This document shows positions 1 through 6,934 of a DNA stretch of 8,063 nucleotides, piece by piece. Numbering within the stretch: the first letter of the stretch is position 1; the number at the start of each line of letters is the position of its first letter. The position numbers and the translations under genes are program-made. Below the pieces are notes generated by a model. It saw only the letters and a list, made by a program, of their open reading frames with translations, ran no database searches and was not told the origin of the DNA. This stretch comes from CAYHIN01 sp964356705 (GTDB lineage: Bacteria > Patescibacteriota > Microgenomatia > CAZETR01 > Amesbacteraceae), in contig CAYHIN010000035.1 in NCBI GenBank assembly GCA_964356705.1, positions 1-8,063 of the forward strand. The letters run 5' to 3'.

Positions 1-853
<853 letters not shown>

Positions 854-1018
854 TACAACTCTCTCTACAATAAATTCTCTCTACTTTTAAAAGGGCGACG
901 CAGTCGCGCTTTCGCGGTCGTAGACCGTAAAAGGGCGAACTTTGTAAGGCCTTATCATCTCAAAGGCTCGTCTCGGTCTCCCACGAAAGGAAACCGGGAC
1001 CAGCCGTCAAGAGCTCGG
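854..1018 (-). other. Spacer between tRNA-Ala and 23S rRNA
   Basis: There is no gene in this 165-nt transcribed spacer. It holds a 10-nt motif AAAAGGGCGA twice (near 889 and 928), an 8-nt direct repeat CTCTCTAC (861-868 and 877-884), and GC-rich segments able to form small hairpins such as CGCGAAAGCGCG near 906-918. These are probably processing or leader structures of the 23S precursor; no promoter is evident here. Confidence 0.6.
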
Positions 1019-1091
1019 TGGACCCGAGCAGACTCGAACTGCTTACCTCTTCATTGCAAATGAAGCGTTCTACCAGGTGAACTACGGGCCC
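1019..1091 (-). tRNA. tRNA-Ala (anticodon TGC)
   Basis: The minus strand folds as a complete cloverleaf: acceptor GGGCCCG pairing with CGGGTCC, D arm GTTC/GAAC, anticodon stem CTTCA/TGAAG with loop TTTGCAA (anticodon TGC), and T arm AGCAG-TTCGAGT-CTGCT. The acceptor has the G3·U70 wobble pair that is the identity element for alanyl-tRNA synthetase. The discriminator is A at 1019; the next bases are CCG, so the CCA tail is not fully encoded. It sits about 165 nt before 23S, the usual place for tRNA-Ala in an rRNA spacer, downstream of the promoter and terminator-like leader at 1117-1266. Confidence 0.97.
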
Positions 1092-1116
1092 TGGTCAGTT
1101 CTGTCGCACAAATTGT

Positions 1117-1143
1117 AAAAAAAGAGACCTCTTTCAAGGTCTC
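1117..1143 (-). terminator. Intrinsic terminator between the protein operon and tRNA-Ala
   Basis: On the minus strand a perfect 7-bp stem GAGACCT / AGGTCTC with loop TGAAAG is followed directly by seven T residues. It is well placed to end the transporter operon at 1273. It also lies downstream of the promoter at 1238-1266, so any tRNA-Ala/23S transcript begun there must pass it. Its 3' strand has an alternative partner in the leader (see the attenuator entry). Confidence 0.88.
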
Positions 1144-1231
1144 ATGCATTAAGCTACTAATTCCGGGCTATATTTGCCCGGTTAGATCTGAAATTAGCTT
1201 TGAATTCAACATGCAAAAAGGCCTCGAAACT
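1117..1231 (-). promoter_or_regulatory. Attenuator-like leader before tRNA-Ala/23S
   Basis: The predicted transcript start is near 1231. The leader has a long interrupted stem-loop at 1151-1200 (AAGCT/AGCTT, AATT/AATT and CCGGGC/GCCCGG, seen directly) and then the intrinsic terminator at 1117-1143. The first bases of the leader, GAGGCCTTTTT (1225 to 1215), can form 11 consecutive pairs, two of them G·U, with 1134 to 1124, which is the loop and 3' strand of the terminator. A further TGCAT/ATGCA pairing (1215-1211 with 1149-1145) could nest inside. The terminator and this antiterminator exclude each other, which is the architecture of a transcription attenuator. I recognise no known riboswitch or T-box motif, and the ligand or trigger is unknown. 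The structure is read by eye and the function is inferred. Confidence 0.5.
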
Positions 1232-1237
1232 AGCCTG

Positions 1238-1266
1238 ATATTACCCTGTAGTTAGGCACGTGTCAA
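1238..1266 (-). promoter_or_regulatory. Sigma-70-type promoter for tRNA-Ala and 23S rRNA
   Basis: On the minus strand a perfect -35 box TTGACA (1261-1266) is followed after exactly 17 bp by TAATAT (1238-1243), which matches the -10 consensus at four of six positions. The expected start is near 1231. It lies just after the stop codon of the last protein gene and about 140 nt before tRNA-Ala. The position suggests that tRNA-Ala and 23S are transcribed independently of 16S. Confidence 0.7.
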
Positions 1267-1272
1267 TAAGGA

Positions 1273-1848
1273 CTATTCTGACAGCTCCACTTTTTTCCAA
1301 ACACCATAGTGCCATCCCCATATCAAAATAGCCAACAATCCATAAGGGAGAATCACTTCTATAGTTGTGCTCGAGCTCACTCCCATTACAAAACTAACCA
1401 CCATATATACCAAATTAGTAGCACACGCTAGAACTATCAATCCTGAAAATACCATCATTATCATGGCATACCATCTCCTCCCCTCCCGATCTATTTTTTC
1501 GTGATCTCGCGGATTGGCTCCAATCCAATGAAATGCAAATACAGGTATAGCCACCAAGATCGTAGATACTCGCATCGCCAAGTCTCGAGCATAATTACTT
1601 GCCGCATAGTATGGCAATTTACCCATCCACGAGGACAGTACTAGTCTAACAGAATCAGACATTGCCCAATACAAAGCAATCAAGGACAAAAAACTCATAA
1701 TATAAAAATATCCATGTCTCGATCCTCCCTTTTTTTCTCCAGAATGCCTAAATACCATCAGCACGAGAGCCAGCACAGCCGCGAGTACAACTACCCAAAA
1801 TATCATAGATACAGATGATGAATAACCATAATCAGGCGCCACTATCAT
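1273..1848 (-). CDS. Five-helix integral membrane protein, possibly DUF5671 family
   Basis: This 191-residue protein has five hydrophobic segments at roughly residues 14-33, 47-66, 91-111, 128-155 and 161-182. The third ends in the motif AFHWIGA and the fifth has WGWHYGVW. A HW motif at the end of a helix followed by a charged loop (residues 112-126) resembles what I remember of DUF5671 membrane proteins, but that assignment is tentative. The function is unknown. The start is well supported: ATGA overlaps the stop of the DUF2330 gene by 4 bases, and a strong AGGAG ribosome site lies just before it inside that gene. It is the last gene of the operon, 6 nt before the -35 box of the tRNA-Ala/23S promoter. 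Translational coupling to the DUF2330 protein suggests that the two work together in the membrane. No enzymatic motif is visible. Confidence 0.85.
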   Translation of the reverse strand: MIVAPDYGYSSSVSMIFWVVVLAAVLALVLMVFRHSGEKKGGSRHGYFYIMSFLSLIALYWAMSDSVRLVLSSWMGKLPYYAASNYARDLAMRVSTILVAIPVFAFHWIGANPRDHEKIDREGRRWYAMIMMVFSGLIVLACATNLVYMVVSFVMGVSSSTTIEVILPYGLLAILIWGWHYGVWKKVELSE

Positions 1849-3365
1849 TTTCTCCTCATATAAATATAACCTATTCCCACAAGTTCAATGATTAACAATC
1901 CCAAAATCACGGCTACGCCGTTACTACTCTTGAAATCCCAGCTCCATTTATTTTTCCCTCCGCCCACCACATCGTTATTTTCAGCATCTCGTAATACGAC
2001 ATCACCACTGATCTCAGATTGTTTGATGCTCATATCTAGTCTCGTCAAATACATATTTTTTGCATTTGGCACCCAGGATTTACCCTCACTATCCAAGGCC
2101 AAATTTTTTATAGTCTTCGCGTTCTCCCATCCAGCATATGTGGTAGAAAACCCAGGGGCCGTCATTCTATGCTTTGCAAACACATATAGTCTTACATTTA
2201 GATTGTCATTTTTAGCAATCTTCAGTCCCGAGGTATCCACATAAGTGGTTACTTTTTCACCCTCTTCTATTTGTACACCATCCCACAAAATTACTGCTTT
2301 TGGATCCATCTTATGCGCAATCAGATCAAATTCATGACTACTAGATTTAGCCACAAATGTCACTTCCAATCTCTGCCACCCATTTAGTTGTTCAAAAGGT
2401 ACATATTTAGAAGTCACCGATAGCCCTCCTTGTTGGACTTTTATAAATGCGTCTCCTCGGTCCAATACCTGGCCTGCTATCGCATAGGCCGAAAATGTAT
2501 AGGTTTTTCCAGGTACGAGTCCCGACACACTCGTATAGAAGTAGTCATCCCAAGTTCCAACGACCCCCGACAGCTTCAACGCTCTATTTCCATATATTGC
2601 CGTATCAGTCGACACTTCAGATCTTCCTGGTGCGTTCACAAGTGGTGTCGAATAAGCACTCCACCCCACCCGAGTCCCATCCTCAAAGCTCCACGATGCC
2701 ACGATATTCGTAGGTTTCTTTTCTTCACTTGCCATCCCAGATATTCTCAGAGGGTATATAGGAGCAGTCGCTGCAAACGTAATTTTCAGAGGCGTTGCAT
2801 GCCCAGAAGAGAGTCCCGCTCCCGCATATCCCACTGCCCCTGGTCGCACTTTGGCCACCACAAAATACCAGTCTTTCCCTACATAGTTTTCTAGCAAATA
2901 TTCTTTATCTTCTGGATATTTATAACCGTTTGTAGTCAGCCACTTTCTCAGTTCATTACCATCTTGAGCAGTCAGCACCGTCACATCATAGATATCTATC
3001 TTTTTTGTCTCTATCACTCGCACTCCACTATCTAACGACGGGTTTTGAATCATTAAATCTCCCCTGCCATACTCAGGCATTGCCACCGCCGTCGGGTTCG
3101 TGAGACTCTCCAAAGCCGAAAATAGTTCATCTGTGGCTTCCTCAACCTCAGGCTTATTGGGAACTGGAATAATCCAAGCAAATTCTCTCGGGTTACCAGA
3201 ATATGTGACCGACTCGATCAGAGTCTCAGTCTTTCCATCCCACCAGATCACGGCTTTCTGTTGTACTTGTTTTACTTCTTGTCCCGGCCATGGCAGGATC
3301 ATGCACGCATTCGCAATTCCCGGGATCAATAAAAATATAAGTCCAAATACAAACCAATTCTTCAC
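1845..3365 (-). CDS. DUF2330 secreted/membrane-anchored protein with an inserted carbohydrate-binding-like domain
   Basis: The 506-residue protein begins with a signal peptide (hydrophobic 4-19, ending ANA-C21). Residues about 25-215 fit DUF2330, with the typical QQKAVIWWDGKTETLI and EFAWIIPVPNKP segments. Residues about 219-378 look like a CBM4/9-type jelly-roll: a SFEDG start, NRALKLSG, LVPGKTYTFSAYA, and a closing WDGVQIEEG strand. DUF2330-like sequence then resumes (NLNVRLYVFAKHR, 389-400) up to about 470. A C-terminal transmembrane helix at 483-503 is followed by RRK, so the bulk faces outward. C21 is the only cysteine and sits at the predicted cleavage point, so lipidation is possible but the lipobox is weak. 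The start is GTG, 13 bases after the permease stop; the nearest GGGAG is rather far upstream. The role of DUF2330 is unknown; carbohydrate binding is inferred from fold-like motifs only. Confidence 0.88.
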   Translation of the reverse strand: MKNWFVFGLIFLLIPGIANACMILPWPGQEVKQVQQKAVIWWDGKTETLIESVTYSGNPREFAWIIPVPNKPEVEEATDELFSALESLTNPTAVAMPEYGRGDLMIQNPSLDSGVRVIETKKIDIYDVTVLTAQDGNELRKWLTTNGYKYPEDKEYLLENYVGKDWYFVVAKVRPGAVGYAGAGLSSGHATPLKITFAATAPIYPLRISGMASEEKKPTNIVASWSFEDGTRVGWSAYSTPLVNAPGRSEVSTDTAIYGNRALKLSGVVGTWDDYFYTSVSGLVPGKTYTFSAYAIAGQVLDRGDAFIKVQQGGLSVTSKYVPFEQLNGWQRLEVTFVAKSSSHEFDLIAHKMDPKAVILWDGVQIEEGEKVTTYVDTSGLKIAKNDNLNVRLYVFAKHRMTAPGFSTTYAGWENAKTIKNLALDSEGKSWVPNAKNMYLTRLDMSIKQSEISGDVVLRDAENNDVVGGGKNKWSWDFKSSNGVAVILGLLIIELVGIGYIYMRRK

Positions 3366-3378
3366 AACATCCAGTTTA

Positions 3379-4578
3379 TCACTCCCACCTTAGGGCTTCA
3401 ATCGGATTCAGTCTAGAGGCCCGTATTGCCGGCGCCAGTCCAGCGACAATTCCCACAATTGCCGATATTCCAAACGCCATCAGAACCGATCCCGTAGTCA
3501 CACTCGTCTCAATGAATTGCCGTAGTAGCATCGATAGTCCTCCCCCAATCAGTATTCCCAATCCCCCTCCTAGTATCGATAGCACTATCGCCTCTATCAA
3601 AAACTGCCTCATGATATCTCCACTTGTGGCCCCCAAGGCTTTTCGCAGTCCAATCTCTCGCGTTCTCTCAGTCACCGAGACCAGCATGATGTTAGCAATT
3701 CCGATTCCCCCTACCACCAATGAGATTGCAGCAATTCCAGATAGTGCTCCCGTCACCACTCCCAAAAATGAGTTGATCGAGGCCAACAGTTCCTTGGGTT
3801 CCATGATCGTGTAATCATCTTCTGTCAGCTTCTTTTTTGCAAAATAATTTTTTATTTTTTTGGCAGCCAGACTTACTCCTTCAGCATCCGCGGTTTTCAC
3901 CATGACTGCTGCCGGCTTATCGATTCCCGTCACCTTCATAGCAGATGTCACCGGCATCAGAAGATATGTGTTTTCGTCCCCTGAGCCACCTATTCCTCCA
4001 CCCTTTTCCACCAGCTTGCCGATTATTTTGACAGTTTTTCCTGCCACACTTATTTCTTTTCCTATTCCTTTTTCTCCTTCACCAAATAGTTCTAGATAGG
4101 CTTTATTTCCCATCACTCCCACCATCGAGCTGCGCTCAAGGGCAGATTTTCCAAAAAACTCGCCATACTCCAGTTTCACATTTCCATAATCCAGGTAGTC
4201 TTCACTCACTCCGACGATCGAGCCAAAAAATGTCTCGCTTCGATATTTCAAAGTACTAGGTTTTGATACCATCCCTCGCGCCGAAATTATTGGCTCCCCC
4301 AGGTCTTCTATGCGACGCACATCATCAAAATCAAACTTGGCTTCCACATTTTGGGGTGGCCCACCTCCGAAACTTACTTTTCCAGGTGCTACAAAAAGGG
4401 TATTTGATCCCAGAGCCTCAAATTCTTTGGACACAAAATTTTGCAATCCATTTCCGATAGACACCAGTAGTATCACCGACGCCACCCCGATTACTATTCC
4501 CAGCGTTGTCAGCACCGACCTAGTTTTATTGGTCCTAATGGCCACAATGGCAGATCTAAATAGTTCAGCAATATCCAT
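3379..4578 (-). CDS. ABC transporter permease, MacB/FtsX type
   Basis: This 399-residue permease has the standard layout of the MacB/YknZ group. An amphipathic start precedes TM1 at about 22-42 (TTLGIVIGVASVILLVSIG). A large extracytoplasmic MacB_PCD domain spans about 43-270, and three further helices lie at about 272-300, 326-350 and 366-386. The conserved SVTERTREIGLRKALGA (301-317) follows TM2 and APAIRASRLNPIEALRWE forms the C-terminus; both are hallmarks of this family. The length is normal for a stand-alone permease. The ATG overlaps the TAA of the ATPase gene by one base (TAATG), with a GGAGGG ribosome site 9 bases upstream. In this family the protein does not move substrate through the membrane but passes ATPase motion to the adaptor outside (known for MacB). 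The substrate cannot be read from the sequence; lipoprotein, peptide or antibiotic are all possible. Confidence 0.94.
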   Translation of the reverse strand: MDIAELFRSAIVAIRTNKTRSVLTTLGIVIGVASVILLVSIGNGLQNFVSKEFEALGSNTLFVAPGKVSFGGGPPQNVEAKFDFDDVRRIEDLGEPIISARGMVSKPSTLKYRSETFFGSIVGVSEDYLDYGNVKLEYGEFFGKSALERSSMVGVMGNKAYLELFGEGEKGIGKEISVAGKTVKIIGKLVEKGGGIGGSGDENTYLLMPVTSAMKVTGIDKPAAVMVKTADAEGVSLAAKKIKNYFAKKKLTEDDYTIMEPKELLASINSFLGVVTGALSGIAAISLVVGGIGIANIMLVSVTERTREIGLRKALGATSGDIMRQFLIEAIVLSILGGGLGILIGGGLSMLLRQFIETSVTTGSVLMAFGISAIVGIVAGLAPAIRASRLNPIEALRWE

Positions 4579-5255
4579 TAGACTACCCTCCCATCCCGAA
4601 TAACTATTTGCCTCTTCGCTTTTTTAGCAATATTTGGATCATGTGTGACCAAGACTATTGTCACCCCATCTTTGTGCAGCTCTTCAAATAGTTGAAGTAT
4701 CTCTTGTCCAGTTTTACTATCCAGATTTCCGGTGGGTTCATCTGCAAGCAGAAGCGATGGGTTCGTCACCAAAGCCCGCGCAATTGCCACCCTTTGCTGT
4801 TGGCCTCCCGATAGTTGTGCGGGAGTATTATTTAGTCTGTCACCCAGTCCCACTTTTTCCAGCTCCATCTTTGCCATCTCTTCCCTCTTTTTCCCTCTAA
4901 TTCCCGAGTATACCAATGGCAACTCCACGTTTCTCAATGCCGAAGTCTTTTTCAAAAGATTAAATTGCTGAAACACAAAACCGATTTTTTTATTGCGCAG
5001 TTTTGCGAGCTTTGCATCAGACAACTTACTCGCCTGTTCCCCATCTACGAGGATTTCTCCCGTCGTGGGTTTATCCAAAAGTCCTATCAAGTGAAGTAAT
5101 GTCGATTTTCCAGATCCCGATGGTCCCGTGATCGCCACAAACTCACCTTTTTTGATTTCAAAGCTCACATTATCCAAAGCCTTGACCATCGTCCCCTCAT
5201 TGTTGGGATCACCATACACTCGGGAAACATTTTTAAATTGAATTACGGGTGTCAT
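4578..5255 (-). CDS. ABC transporter ATP-binding protein, LolD/MacB type
   Basis: The 225-residue ATPase is complete. It has Walker A GPSGSGKST (44-52), Q-loop FQQ (95-97), signature LSGGQQQRVAIARA (148-161), Walker B LLLADEPTGNLD (168-179) with the catalytic glutamate E173, and the switch histidine in VTHD (H205). The PTGNLDS sequence after Walker B and the short length are typical of the LolD/MacB/FtsE subgroup that pairs with FtsX-like permeases. No catalytic residue is missing. It starts at an ATG overlapping the adaptor stop by four bases (ATGA). It should form a dimer at the cytoplasmic face of the adjacent permease and power the system by ATP hydrolysis. Confidence 0.96.
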   Translation of the reverse strand: MTPVIQFKNVSRVYGDPNNEGTMVKALDNVSFEIKKGEFVAITGPSGSGKSTLLHLIGLLDKPTTGEILVDGEQASKLSDAKLAKLRNKKIGFVFQQFNLLKKTSALRNVELPLVYSGIRGKKREEMAKMELEKVGLGDRLNNTPAQLSGGQQQRVAIARALVTNPSLLLADEPTGNLDSKTGQEILQLFEELHKDGVTIVLVTHDPNIAKKAKRQIVIRDGRVV

Positions 5256-6259
5256 TTGATTACGACTTTTTCACCCTCCCCTAATCCTTCTAATACTTCT
5301 ATGTCCTCTTCTCCTTCCAGTCCAATCTTTATTGTCACCATTTTTCCATCCAGCAACTCTACTTTATTATCATTTACAGCTTCAACCGGCAGTGTCAGCA
5401 CATTACTTTTCTCAGCGAGTATTAGTTCAGCATCTCCATTCAATCCCAATCTCAACTTGTCATCCTGAGCAGAAAGCGAAGGATCCAGGAAACCTATTCG
5501 CACCGGTATCACTGTGGCTCCCGAGTCGGATAGTTTAGTTGCATAACCCATGAGGGTTACCACACCATCAAATTCTATATCTTCAAACGCATCCAATTTC
5601 ACGATCGCTCTTTGCCCCACTTTTATTTTGCCAAAATCAGTTTCATCTACTTCAGTATCAAAATACAAAGTTTCCGGATCGACAACAGTAATTCCATCAG
5701 TGACTCCTACTATGTCTCCCGCAGCACTCACAGTCACAGCCGTTACCATACCCGCAAATGGGGCTTTGAGGACTGCCAGTTGTACGGCCCTGTTCGCAGA
5801 TAGCCAGCTTTCATACGCACTATCTCTGGCCGTCTGGGCTGCCACCCGAGTATTCTTTTGGGCAAATGTTTCATCGGCCTCATGCCCCTTCACACTATCT
5901 TCCGCCACTTTGGCGGCCGCATCATATGCCAGATACGAATACCAAGCTTTAGTCACAGCCGCTTGCAAGTCTCCAGTATCCAGAGCCGCCATCCATTGAC
6001 CAGATTTCACTGAATCTCCAGGTTTCACCTTTACATAAGATAGTTTGCCAGTAGCCGGAAATGTCAGTGTCACCTGTTTATCCGCCGCAATCTTCCCCGA
6101 CACAGTTATACTCTCCACAATATTTTTTCTCTGTACTTCGACAATTTTCAATTGTCCATTTTCAATTTTCAATTTTTGCTGTTTATTCCACAAAAACCCT
6201 CCCCCGATTACAAGGACAATCAAACCCACCCAAAACCACTTGTTCTTAAGAAGTTTCAT
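5252..6259 (-). CDS. Periplasmic-adaptor/HlyD-type membrane fusion protein (MacA/YknX-like)
   Basis: The 335-residue adaptor has an N-terminal anchor helix (about 8-24) and then the usual adaptor order. A beta-barrel/lipoyl entry is seen at IVESITVSGKIAADKQVTLTF (about 48-68) and a lipoyl half-motif at GKLSYVKVKPGDSVKSGQWMAALD (about 71-94). A short alpha-helical hairpin rich in A, K and E spans about 95-160, the second lipoyl half is LKAPFAGMVTAV (about 164-175), and barrel and membrane-proximal domains follow. The short hairpin resembles adaptors of single-membrane bacteria. It is the first gene of the operon. No clear ribosome site precedes the ATG, and only 12 bases separate it from the tRNA-Ile partial copy, so its promoter probably lies at or above the tRNA. 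Residues about 29-40 (KLKIENGQLKIV) are encoded by a low-complexity repeat (6141-6177). Confidence 0.93.
   Translation of the reverse strand: MKLLKNKWFWVGLIVLVIGGGFLWNKQQKLKIENGQLKIVEVQRKNIVESITVSGKIAADKQVTLTFPATGKLSYVKVKPGDSVKSGQWMAALDTGDLQAAVTKAWYSYLAYDAAAKVAEDSVKGHEADETFAQKNTRVAAQTARDSAYESWLSANRAVQLAVLKAPFAGMVTAVTVSAAGDIVGVTDGITVVDPETLYFDTEVDETDFGKIKVGQRAIVKLDAFEDIEFDGVVTLMGYATKLSDSGATVIPVRIGFLDPSLSAQDDKLRLGLNGDAELILAEKSNVLTLPVEAVNDNKVELLDGKMVTIKIGLEGEEDIEVLEGLGEGEKVVIK
6141..6177. repeat. AATTTTC-type repeat inside the adaptor gene
   Basis: A near-tandem repeat of units such as CAATTTTC, CATTTTC and CAATTGTC fills these 37 bases. On the minus strand it codes for the KLKIENGQLKI stretch just after the membrane anchor of the adaptor. 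I recall similar repeats as dispersed intergenic sequence in other genomes, but cannot verify copies here. It is in frame and does not disrupt the protein. Confidence 0.5.
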
Positions 6260-6270
6260 TTTTCAACTTT

Positions 6271-6308
6271 GTGGGTGCGCATGGAATCGAACCATGGACC
6301 TCATTCTT
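6271..6308 (-). pseudogene. Partial copy of tRNA-Ile (3' half only)
   Basis: These 38 bases are identical to 6396-6433, covering the discriminator base, acceptor 3' strand, whole T arm, variable loop, and 3' side of the anticodon arm of tRNA-Ile. Upstream of it (plus-strand 6309 onward) the tRNA sequence stops and no matching 5' half (GGGTGCG) follows, so it cannot form a cloverleaf. After the discriminator the bases read CAAAG, so no CCA is encoded. Two origins are possible: an attachment-site duplication left by an element that integrated at the tRNA 3' end, or a local duplication. It lies directly before the adaptor start codon. Confidence 0.85.
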
Positions 6309-6328
6309 TTGATAAGCGAAGCGTTCAC

Positions 6329-6372
6329 ATGAAAGGATCCACAAGCGTTAGCGAGTGGTAGGCTCCTTTCAT
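6329..6372. repeat. 44-bp imperfect palindrome between the tRNA-Ile copies
   Basis: A perfect 9-bp arm ATGAAAGGA (6329-6337) matches TCCTTTCAT (6364-6372), with a second inner arm CCAC (6339-6342) and GTGG (6355-6358). The loop contains AAGCGTTAGCGA. The flanks carry TTGATA and TATCAG, which extend the pairing in the context of the tRNA anticodon arm. No T-run follows on either strand, so it is not an intrinsic terminator. It could be a short mobile or REP-like palindrome, or an integration/processing site. Confidence 0.6.
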
Positions 6373-6393
6373 ATCAGGAATGCCAAACTTATC

Positions 6394-6468
6394 TGGTGGG
6401 TGCGCATGGAATCGAACCATGGACCTCATTCTTATCAGGAATGCGTTCTACCACTGAACTACGCACCC
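6394..6468 (-). tRNA. tRNA-Ile (anticodon GAT), CCA encoded
   Basis: The minus strand forms a full cloverleaf: acceptor GGGTGCG/CGCACCC, D arm GTTC/GAAC, anticodon stem CATTC/GAATG with loop CTGATAA (anticodon GAT), and T arm CATGG-TTCGATT-CCATG. Discriminator A at 6397 is followed by an encoded CCA (6396-6394). tRNA-Ile(GAT) is the usual first tRNA in a bacterial 16S-23S spacer, with tRNA-Ala as its partner; here the partner is about 5.3 kb away. A promoter candidate lies directly upstream, so the gene may be transcribed on its own and could lead transcription into the transporter operon. Confidence 0.97.
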
Positions 6469-6490
6469 AAAGCGTTAATACAGCCTCAAA

Positions 6491-6519
6491 ATTATACACC
6501 AACCCCTCACTTCTGTCTT
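6491..6519 (-). promoter_or_regulatory. Promoter candidate for tRNA-Ile (and possibly the transporter operon)
   Basis: A perfect -10 box TATAAT (6491-6496, minus strand) is preceded after 17 bp by AAGACA (6514-6519), four of six matches to the -35 consensus. The start would be near 6484, giving a leader of about 16 nt to the tRNA 5' end at 6468. No terminator is seen between the tRNA and the adaptor gene, so the operon may be read from here. Confidence 0.5.
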
Positions 6520-6710
6520 TTTATCTTCGCGATCTCTTTCTCCAACCCGTCCACCATATCCTGATACACTCGATATTCGGTGTACCGCATTTCGGACAAA
6601 CTATCCTCATGCTTTATCCCTCGAAAGTTTCTTTTTTTGATAGCCAGTTCTGCCCGGTATTTGGCTAACTTTTCTTGCAGGTCTTTTAGCTTCTTTTCAT
6701 CAATCATCAT
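6507..6710 (-). CDS. Small lysine/glutamate-rich helical protein, hypothetical
   Basis: From the ATG at 6710 this encodes 67 residues, almost all charged helix: repeated EKKLKDLQEKLAKYRAELAIKK and a C-terminal VDGLEKEIAKIKRQK suggest a coiled coil of two helices. There is no membrane segment or catalytic motif. An in-frame TTG lies one codon upstream, but the ATG overlaps the stop of the preceding small ORF by one base (TGATG), which favours it and suggests coupled translation. I do not recognise a family and the function is unknown. The base composition resembles the neighbouring genes. Its 3' end holds the -35 box of the tRNA-Ile promoter candidate. Confidence 0.55.
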   Translation of the reverse strand: MMIDEKKLKDLQEKLAKYRAELAIKKRNFRGIKHEDSLSEMRYTEYRVYQDMVDGLEKEIAKIKRQK

Positions 6711-6934
6711 CAAATTTTAGCACCAATTATTTCCCTCCAGCACACTCTGCAACCAACCGCAAACTCCAAAACTCTCGGATCAGACTCCACAAACCCTATC
6801 TGTTTTGCCTTACATTGATCCTCTCGATAAGTGGTCTCAGGTCGCAAATATTCGCCCTTGTGCATACTCCACTCTCCCACCACTTGCTCTCCCCTTCTCA
6901 GGGGACACGCTTTCAATAATTCTTTGTTTCGCAT
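6710..6934 (-). CDS. Small four-cysteine protein, hypothetical
   Basis: This 74-residue ORF has cysteines at 10, 41, 62 and 65, the last two as CRVC; four cysteines with one CxxC pair could bind a metal, but this is speculative. No family is recognised. The start is uncertain: the ATG at 6934 lies in the T-rich tail of the terminator after 16S and has no ribosome site. An internal ATG at codon 24 (6865) is preceded by GGGAGAGTGGAG, which could act as a ribosome site, but would remove Cys10. It overlaps the next small ORF by one base at TGATG. Confidence 0.5.
   Translation of the reverse strand: MRNKELLKACPLRRGEQVVGEWSMHKGEYLRPETTYREDQCKAKQIGFVESDPRVLEFAVGCRVCWREIIGAKI

Noticed and set aside
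1117..1231. T-box riboswitch before tRNA-Ala
   Set aside because: The leader lacks the conserved T-box sequence and a specifier loop, and T-boxes control synthetase or transporter genes rather than tRNA genes.
1888..6249. Many plus-strand ORFs of 62-154 codons
   Set aside because: They are opposite-strand shadows of the five operon genes; their serine/proline-rich translations are typical antisense artefacts.
1273..6259. Recoded UGA (Gly) genetic code as in Gracilibacteria
   Set aside because: TGA serves as the stop at the adaptor, permease and DUF2330 gene ends, at overlaps that fit well, and no in-frame TGA is needed to extend any gene.
6341..6395. A plus-strand tRNA suggested by GTTAGCGAGTGGTAGGCT
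   Set aside because: The D-arm-like piece is not followed by a valid anticodon stem or a T arm, so no cloverleaf forms.
6271..6468. A single tRNA-Ile with a 125-nt intron in the anticodon loop
   Set aside because: The first copy is already complete with an encoded CCA, and the insert contains a full second 3' half; duplication explains this more simply. The insert is also too short for a group I intron.
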